Source: JACMQW01 sp964536965 (GTDB lineage: Bacteria > Bdellovibrionota > UBA1018). From it: DNA of 18,006 nucleotides. Positions 15,625 through 18,006 of the stretch are shown here, piece after piece (positions within the stretch are counted from its first letter, which is position 1; every line of letters begins with the position of its first letter). The notes under the pieces were generated by a model, which worked only from the letters and a program-made list of their open reading frames with translations, made no database searches and was not told the origin of the DNA. The stretch is taken from positions 1 to 18,006 of the forward strand of contig CAZIAL010000059.1 of the NCBI GenBank assembly GCA_964536965.1, read 5' to 3'. The position numbers were made by a program, and so were the translations under genes.

Positions 15625-15746
15625 CTCTTCTCCCTCTCTAAAAAATTCCAAAAGACGGTTCGCGGGCATCCTGCCCTAGGTGCCCGCTCGCCCTTCCAGG
15701 GCTGGCACACTCACATCTTTTGAAATTTTTTAGAGAGGGAGAAGAG
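15625..15746. repeat. palindromic element, copy B
   Basis: Arms of 31 bp (15625-15655 and 15716-15746) are complementary at 30 positions; the 60-bp core (15656-15715) matches copy A at 56 of 60. The second core hairpin is GCCC-TTCCA-GGGC, against GCGC-TTCCA-GCGC in copy A, a two-sided change that keeps the stem. Outer pairing again reaches the tRNA-derived end: CTCCTCCATTT (15596-15606) with AAATGGTGGAG (15759-15769), one mismatch. Confidence 0.85.
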
Positions 15747-15769
15747 TGCGTTGGAAAGAAATGGTGGAG

Positions 15770-16024
15770 TTCGACTTCAACGCTCGGGTGAGGGATTCTT
15801 TGATCGACCGTACTCAATACTCCAACCAAGCTACCGCTCAAACTAATAGGGCGAGAATCACGATAGTCGCCACAATATTTTTCGGTTCGACGCGAAAGCA
15901 CTTCCGATACGGGGTGCTGCTAACCAAATCGAGACTACGTCAGTTCAATAGTTAATTCAGAAAACTAATAGCGGAAAACTGCCGACCCGCATTCTGTTAC
16001 GAATACCCAAATCGAGGTTTCCAA
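15770..16024. other. 255-bp stretch without a recognised gene
   Basis: Composition falls towards that of the following cassette. Short open frames exist on both strands but run into the repeat and have no convincing ribosome sites. It probably contains the promoter of the 16025 cassette, but I see no clear -10/-35 pair. GAGG lies 8 bp before the ATG at 16025. Confidence 0.5.
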
Positions 16025-16366
16025 ATGGAAGAAAAACTCGCCGTAGTGACAGCTGCACTAACAAGTTATCAAACGCTGCTAGGAAATCTGACACTCGCGG
16101 TACTAACCGCTACTGGCGTGCTTTTCTTCTCCAACCGAAAGCAAAAGAAGCTCGGTGCAATTCTTCCAATTGCTTTAGGGGGAACATTTGCGGCACTCGC
16201 AGCGTACCTGGGCTTAGAATTCAGCGGTCAAGTGATTGATAATGCACTCACAGTTACAGTGAAAGATCCCTACCTGAACAGAATCGCTCAGTGGCAATTC
16301 TTCCTACTGATCGCCTCTACAATCTGTTTAATTATTGGCTCGGCCAACTCGGAATCAGATGCGTAG
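16025..16366 (+). CDS. small three-TM membrane protein of unknown function
   Basis: A 113-residue protein that I cannot assign to a family. Three hydrophobic helices lie at about 17-36, 43-64 and 90-107. A basic loop (SNRKQKKLG) after helix 1 suggests that this side faces the cytoplasm, and the loop between helices 2 and 3 (about 65-89) would then also be on the cytoplasmic side only if helix 2 re-enters; a simpler layout puts that loop outside. GAGG before the ATG supports the start. It is less GC-rich than the genes left of the tRNA. The next gene overlaps its end by 8 bases, so the two are translationally coupled. Confidence 0.6.
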   Translation: MEEKLAVVTAALTSYQTLLGNLTLAVLTATGVLFFSNRKQKKLGAILPIALGGTFAALAAYLGLEFSGQVIDNALTVTVKDPYLNRIAQWQFFLLIASTICLIIGSANSESDA

Positions 16367-16889
16367 ATTTCAAACCATAATCATAGCTGGCGTCTTAATC
16401 CCGATACTACAGTCCTGCGCTCACACTGCCGAATCAAAACAAAGGGTCCGACTTAGCAGTGGCGCCGTCGTACCTCTAAGTAGGTTCGTCGAACACAAAA
16501 ATGCAGTAAGTAAGATTGAAAGCGGCACCACGTATATTTATAAAGCGGACTCCTCTAAAATACGCATGCGTTATTCCGCGGGTGCGTATGAACCGAGCGT
16601 ATCGGAAGCTACCGGTTTTTTCGATATTCCAACCGTCGAACTCGTCGTGACCAATTCTAGCCCTAACGCGACCATTACTATTAGCTGCTCTGGCGATCAA
16701 TTTACACTCAATGAACTTGGAAGCGGATCGAAAATTTTCTTCGCCAAAAAAGGCACTACCTCGGCAGATATTTATCTAACTGGAACCCAGGGCGAAAAAG
16801 CAGACTATACCGTAAGTATCAGCTCAGATTCGAAGGTAAACTGTAGCGGAAGTTTTGATAACTTCTCGTGTGAGAGCGATTCCAGTTAG
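16359..16889 (+). CDS. lipoprotein of unknown function
   Basis: A 176-residue protein. I chose the ATG at 16359, which overlaps the previous stop (ATGCGTAG); an upstream TTG at 16335 would only add residues before the signal peptide. The N-terminus is a lipoprotein signal: MRRFQTIIIAGVLIPILQSC, with lipobox LQSC and the lipidated Cys at residue 20. The mature part looks beta-rich (VELVVTNSSPNATITISC and YTVSISSD segments), with three more Cys near 110, 162 and 171, and a Ser-rich end. The pattern NSSPNATITISCSG resembles an immunoglobulin-like strand pair, which I offer only as a description. It belongs to the low-GC cassette between the tRNA-linked repeats and the right edge. Confidence 0.6.
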   Translation: MRRFQTIIIAGVLIPILQSCAHTAESKQRVRLSSGAVVPLSRFVEHKNAVSKIESGTTYIYKADSSKIRMRYSAGAYEPSVSEATGFFDIPTVELVVTNSSPNATITISCSGDQFTLNELGSGSKIFFAKKGTTSADIYLTGTQGEKADYTVSISSDSKVNCSGSFDNFSCESDSS

Positions 16890-16908
16890 AAGGGGGCCTC
16901 CATTCCAA

Positions 16909-17865
16909 ATGAGTGATCAAGAACGGAAATTGCTCGACATCTTCTTTCCAAACTTAGCGCGCAGGGAATCCGAAATAATATCCACGAAAAGACGCTTTGT
17001 GCATTACACAAATGCGGAAGCGGCAGCCGGAATCCTTAGAACACGGCGTTTCTGGTTAAGAGATACTTCGTGCATGAATGACATTTCCGAGATTCATCAC
17101 GGCCTTCAATGTGTTCAAACTGCCTACTCGACCAAAGTAAACGACATCTCCTTCAGAGATTTTATCGAAAGGGAATTTCCAGGAATTACCGAAGATGTCG
17201 AAAAAAATTTAATTCGATCCAAGATATACTTCGGTACGACACCTTTATCGGGTGTTTTTCCGAACATCGGAACCATGAAGACGAACACGGGCGTCTATCC
17301 ATGTGGCGCGCCTACTCAAAAAACTCAGGCGTTGCGATTGTGTTCAATAGCCAGAATTTTTTTTAGCGAGTCTGACGCCTTAAATTCGTACTTTCTGCCG
17401 GTAGAATATCGCCAGGAAGATCATTTTTTGAATCATCTCGCCGAAATTACTGAACTCATGCGCTCAAGCGCTAAGTTTTTATTAGAACTGCCAACTGCTA
17501 CACTCACTGCTTTAATCGTAAATCTTTTCAGATTTTCGGCCATTTCTACCAAGCATGTGGGTTTTCAAGAAGAGCTGGAGTGGAGAATCGTCCACTCACC
17601 ATCACTCGGGGTCTCAGAAATTTTAGAGAAGGAAATCGAAACCATTAGCGGGACGCCGCAAACTATCTATAAAATTCCGCTAACGGATGTGCCATCCAAA
17701 AACTTAACTGGGATCGAGCTTCCAGAAATAGTCGAAAGAATTATTATAGGGCCGACTCAGTATCCCGCTGCAATTAGAAAAGCGTTTATCGGGCTACTAA
17801 CCCAAGCGGGCGACGCGAACGCAGAGAAAAAAGTAATAGTTTCGGGATTACCACTTCGCACCTAG
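16909..17865 (+). CDS. DUF2971-family protein with two compensating frameshifts
   Basis: The frame from 16909 is open for 318 residues. The N-terminal part carries the DUF2971 opening (RRFVHYTNAEAAAGIL, FWLRDTSCMNDISE). The family's most conserved middle segment is then missing from this frame and is found instead in the frame one base earlier: FIGCFSEHRN, GRLSMWRAY and SGVAIVFNSQNFF, encoded about 17245-17363. The frame returns at SESDALNSYFLPVEY. The switch points are an A7 run (17201-17207) and a T8 run (17357-17364): adding one A and removing one T restores a full-length family member. DUF2971 has no settled function. The start at 16909 follows GAAGGGGG at a long spacing; an upstream start at 16855 is possible but overlaps the lipoprotein gene. 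It is the last gene of the cassette and overlaps the next minus-strand gene by 4 bases. Confidence 0.75.
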   Translation: MSDQERKLLDIFFPNLARRESEIISTKRRFVHYTNAEAAAGILRTRRFWLRDTSCMNDISEIHHGLQCVQTAYSTKVNDISFRDFIEREFPGITEDVEKNLIRSKIYFGTTPLSGVFPNIGTMKTNTGVYPCGAPTQKTQALRLCSIARIFFSESDALNSYFLPVEYRQEDHFLNHLAEITELMRSSAKFLLELPTATLTALIVNLFRFSAISTKHVGFQEELEWRIVHSPSLGVSEILEKEIETISGTPQTIYKIPLTDVPSKNLTGIELPEIVERIIIGPTQYPAAIRKAFIGLLTQAGDANAEKKVIVSGLPLRT

Positions 17866-18006
17866 TGATATACTTTGAATAAGTTACTTGAATTCGCGTC
17901 AGCAACTATCTCGTCGCTTTCCAAATCCAACCGATAGACATATCCCGAATCCGGCCCCGGCCGTCCCTCATAATTCGAGGTAGAGAAGTGAAACAGAAAC
18001 TCCCCC
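17862..18006 (-). CDS. C-terminus of a protein, possibly PQQ-type sugar dehydrogenase
   Basis: The last 47 residues of a minus-strand gene, with its stop at 17862-17864; the start is beyond the right edge. The visible part begins GEFLFHFSTSNYEGRPGPDS and continues GYVYRLDLES. The pattern 'strand, TSN, (D/E)GRxxPxxxDxxYRL' is what closes soluble glucose/sorbosone dehydrogenases of the PQQ-binding beta-propeller type. The fragment is short, so other beta-propeller proteins are possible. It meets the DUF2971 gene tail to tail with a 4-base overlap. Confidence 0.5.
   Translation of the reverse strand, partial: GEFLFHFSTSNYEGRPGPDSGYVYRLDLESDEIVADANSSNLFKVYH

Noticed and set aside
15143..15769. 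CRISPR array
   Set aside because: Repeats are few, inverted, and unequal in spacing; there are no regular spacers or cas genes.
15358..15901. Several short open frames over the repeats and hairpin block
   Set aside because: They are translations of palindromes and tRNA fragments, present on both strands, with no ribosome sites.

Overview
The window reads as a chromosomal segment of a Gram-negative bacterium. There are Sec and lipoprotein signal peptides, an RHS surface or secreted protein, an AsmA/TamB-like envelope protein and a membrane-anchored PilZ protein. The gene set (imuA-imuB-dnaE2, a signal-peptide RHS protein, a membrane PilZ protein) would suit Bdellovibrionota or the former Deltaproteobacteria. 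That placement is an inference from gene content, not a demonstrated identity. By eye, the central part (about 3.8-15.1 kb) is GC-rich and compact, while the RHS gene and the right-hand 2 kb are clearly less GC-rich.

Left edge (1-3616, minus): a large RHS/YD-repeat protein with a Sec signal peptide. It runs off the window just after its RHS core, so its variable C-terminal tip is not visible. Next comes the minus-strand SOS mutagenesis cassette imuA-imuB-dnaE2 (9043 down to 3825), an inactive Y-family adaptor and an error-prone DNA polymerase III alpha subunit. A tandem 11-bp direct repeat sits just upstream of imuA and is a candidate operator.

Centre (9.2-15.0 kb): cysK with a small unknown gene behind it; an AsmA/TamB-like protein; a DUF4442 hotdog-fold protein; a small secreted Cys-ended protein with a clear terminator and an extended -10 promoter; a PilZ plus zinc-ribbon gene pair whose promoter spacer holds a perfect inverted repeat; and a DoxX-family membrane protein.

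Right part (15.1-18.0 kb), the most unusual: a tRNA-Ser(GGA) gene is followed by two copies of a roughly 120-bp palindromic element with a conserved 60-bp core. Their arms differ in sequence between copies, yet each copy remains self-complementary. Between them lies a 176-bp block whose ends are inverted copies of the tRNA-Ser 3' end and whose interior is a row of short hairpins. Beyond these is a three-gene, lower-GC cassette (3-TM protein, lipoprotein, DUF2971 protein). The DUF2971 gene carries two compensating frameshifts at A7 and T8 homopolymers, which scramble its most conserved segment. The right edge holds the C-terminus of a minus-strand protein that may be a PQQ-type sugar dehydrogenase.

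The best candidates for something undescribed are the tRNA-linked palindromic element family and the hairpin block it flanks. Next come the frameshifted DUF2971 cassette and the operator-like repeats at imuA and the PilZ gene.
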